This document shows, piece by piece, positions 62,543-64,000 of a stretch of DNA of 64,000 nucleotides. Position 1 is the stretch's first letter. Each line of letters opens with the position of its first letter. The translations under genes and the position numbers were made by a program. The stretch is from Chrysophaeum taylorii (Eukaryota > Sar > Pelagophyceae > Pelagomonadales > Pelagomonadaceae): assembly GCA_029834535.1 (NCBI GenBank), contig JAQMWT010000614.1:1-64000 (forward strand), given 5' to 3'. The notes under the pieces are model-generated. The model ran no database searches. It was not told the DNA's origin and saw only the letters and a list, made by a program, of their open reading frames with translations.

Positions 62543-64000
62543 TTACGACGTCGAGCGTGTTGTGATGTTGCGCAAAGAAGCAGTATCGGTATCCACAACA
62601 TCAGATGTGTGGTCCAATTCATCCTCGCTATTATCGTCCAGTTCGTTTAACTCTGGAGAAGACGAATTATGATCATCGGAGGATAGGTCGTTAGCAGTGT
62701 TGGTATTATGCGTAGTCATTGCATCACTCAAGTTGACCAAGGGTGATATAACAGAAGAAAGGAAGGACATAGCAGCATCCGGTGTAAGAGCGTGTAGATC
62801 CAATGCAGGAATAACACGATCATGTGCATCAGACATAGCTGTGTGGAGGTTATGAGCTGCTGCGTCGATTAAAACTCGCTGTGCCTCATTATACGTGTCT
62901 GGAGGAAGCTGTCCAATAGACGAGATAAGCGACCGAGAAATGATATGGACAAATACAGCAGAGGACGGGATTATGGTGTCCTGATGCATCTGAAGACTTG
63001 ACAAGATGTTGTCTAACAGAGACACATGCTTGATGTTCTCGAACTCTTGAGTGTTTAAATTTTCGTAAGTCTCTTGCATCTGTATGAGAGACGTTAGTGC
63101 AAGCGATAGTTGTTGATCTCGCGCCATCAATTGCTGTTCGGTATTAGTGAGACGTAAGGATAAAGACCGAACCTCTTCTTTTAATTGGTGTAAAGATTCA
63201 GCCATATTGTCGTTAGCTTTATCTGGCGTGGGTTCAGCGGGTGGATTGTCGATCGGCGCTGGTGAAACATCTTCAGAAGAGGTATTATCTGAAAAGACAT
63301 CAATTATGTCCGAGGGGTAGCCAACTTGGATTAGCACATTTTAAAAGGCAGTTTGCTGGTCAAGTGATAGTTGACGAAGATAACTAGGCATTGGCGGTAA
63401 CGTCTCGGAAGAAGTTACGTCAAATTGGTGGGAAACATCATTAACGAAGCGTTCGACAAGCACGTTAAGTAGCTCATCAGGGTTGGTCACTACACATACT
63501 TTATCTTCAACGGACTGTAACAAAGACCAAGCTGCTACAAGAATCTCAAGATTTACACTCGAAATAAAGGGCAGCTGAAGTAAGAGCATGGCGTTATCGT
63601 CAAGGTTAACAACGATTTTAGAGGCATCAACTTTAAGGGATGTTGCAGTCTGCATGATTGCCTCTTTGAGCTGCTTGTTAATTGCAATTGACTTTCCAAG
63701 GCGGAGGATTATAGCTCTTGTGTGGGCAGCTGGATCATTAAAACAAGAGAGTTGGAAGGGATGCTGACTGTTGCGAATTAAAGCTATCCCATGGTGTGAC
63801 AAATTGCACATCACACAAATCAACAAAAAGAAAGGACGCGGTACGTCAAAGCAGTGCGATGCATGTTGCTCAGACGCGAGATGATCCTCAATAATTTGGC
63901 GAATCCTGTCAGTTTTAAGTTCATCTTCAGTACAGATGATGAGCACGACTGGTGTGCCCGGCATCTCAGTTTTATTGTAGCACTTTGCACACGTCGCATG
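62543..64000 (-). pseudogene. Unrecognised repeated gene, copy 2 (nonsense mutation; truncated by the window end)
   Basis: Homologous to 3953-5421 of copy 1 but inverted. It corresponds to codons from about 193 onward and continues past the window end, where the N-terminus should lie. The C-terminal region is complete and in frame, ending in an acidic stretch and NITTRSTS. A single in-frame stop, TAA at 63343-63341, replaces a codon that is AAA (Lys) in copy 1, so translation would end after QQTAF. Otherwise the frame is intact over the visible region. The same cysteine pairs and coiled coil are present. The small number of differences from copy 1 indicates recent dispersal. Confidence 0.8.

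Overview
The window looks like nuclear DNA of a photosynthetic stramenopile (heterokont alga), most likely a pelagophyte-type microalga. Two or three predicted proteins begin with a secretory signal peptide that ends in an ASAF-type motif, the bipartite targeting signal of complex plastids (FTSP after residue 15 of the gene at 8428; GFAP in the gene at 49487). Genes are GC-rich and mostly intronless or split by one or two very small GT-AG introns (35-99 bp). They are packed tightly and interspersed with decayed transposons. The genus is inference; I see no rRNA or organelle marker.

Layout. 1-6 kb is a graveyard of mobile elements: a decayed non-LTR reverse transcriptase (minus), a helicase remnant of Helitron/Pif1 type (plus), a 14-20 bp minisatellite, and copy 1 of an unrecognised repeated gene. 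6.3-7.6 kb holds an unrecognised decayed gene. 8.4-24.6 kb is a gene island: a plastid-targeted two-domain SnoaL/CaMKII-association-like protein, a PetC-like Rieske protein with two tiny introns, a membrane protein, two ARF GTPase paralogues, two secreted vWD-like paralogues, a methyltransferase and a large beta-helix membrane protein. 24.9-36 kb is repeat-rich: an Arg/Glu-rich tandem-repeat ORF, a decayed Mutator-like (MULE) transposase gene that also carries SWIM, OTU-like and zinc-finger segments, and further degenerate ORFs around an intact glycosyltransferase-like gene. 37-54 kb is a second compact island: hybrid histidine kinase, sulfotransferase, branched-chain aminotransferase, OTU protease, PX protein, TPR-methyltransferase, plastid membrane protein, SLC6-type transporter, methyltransferase and SDR. 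It is interrupted at 39.6-41.3 kb by an inverted-repeat-bounded insertion carrying a Ty1/copia fragment. 54.6-57.8 kb carries a long interrupted gene ending in a cytosine-C5 DNA methyltransferase domain. 59.2-61.8 kb holds a divergent pair: an SRCR + phytanoyl-CoA-dioxygenase-like fusion and a type I protein arginine methyltransferase.

The window ends in copy 2 of the same unrecognised repeated gene found at 3.4-6 kb, in the opposite orientation. The two copies carry different inactivating lesions. The most interesting items are this unnamed repeat family, the MULE-SWIM-OTU-zinc-finger gene, the C5-methyltransferase locus in a repeat-rich setting, the 1.7-kb inverted-repeat element with a captured copia fragment, and the SRCR-dioxygenase fusion. 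All calls come from reading motifs by eye; no database search was made.
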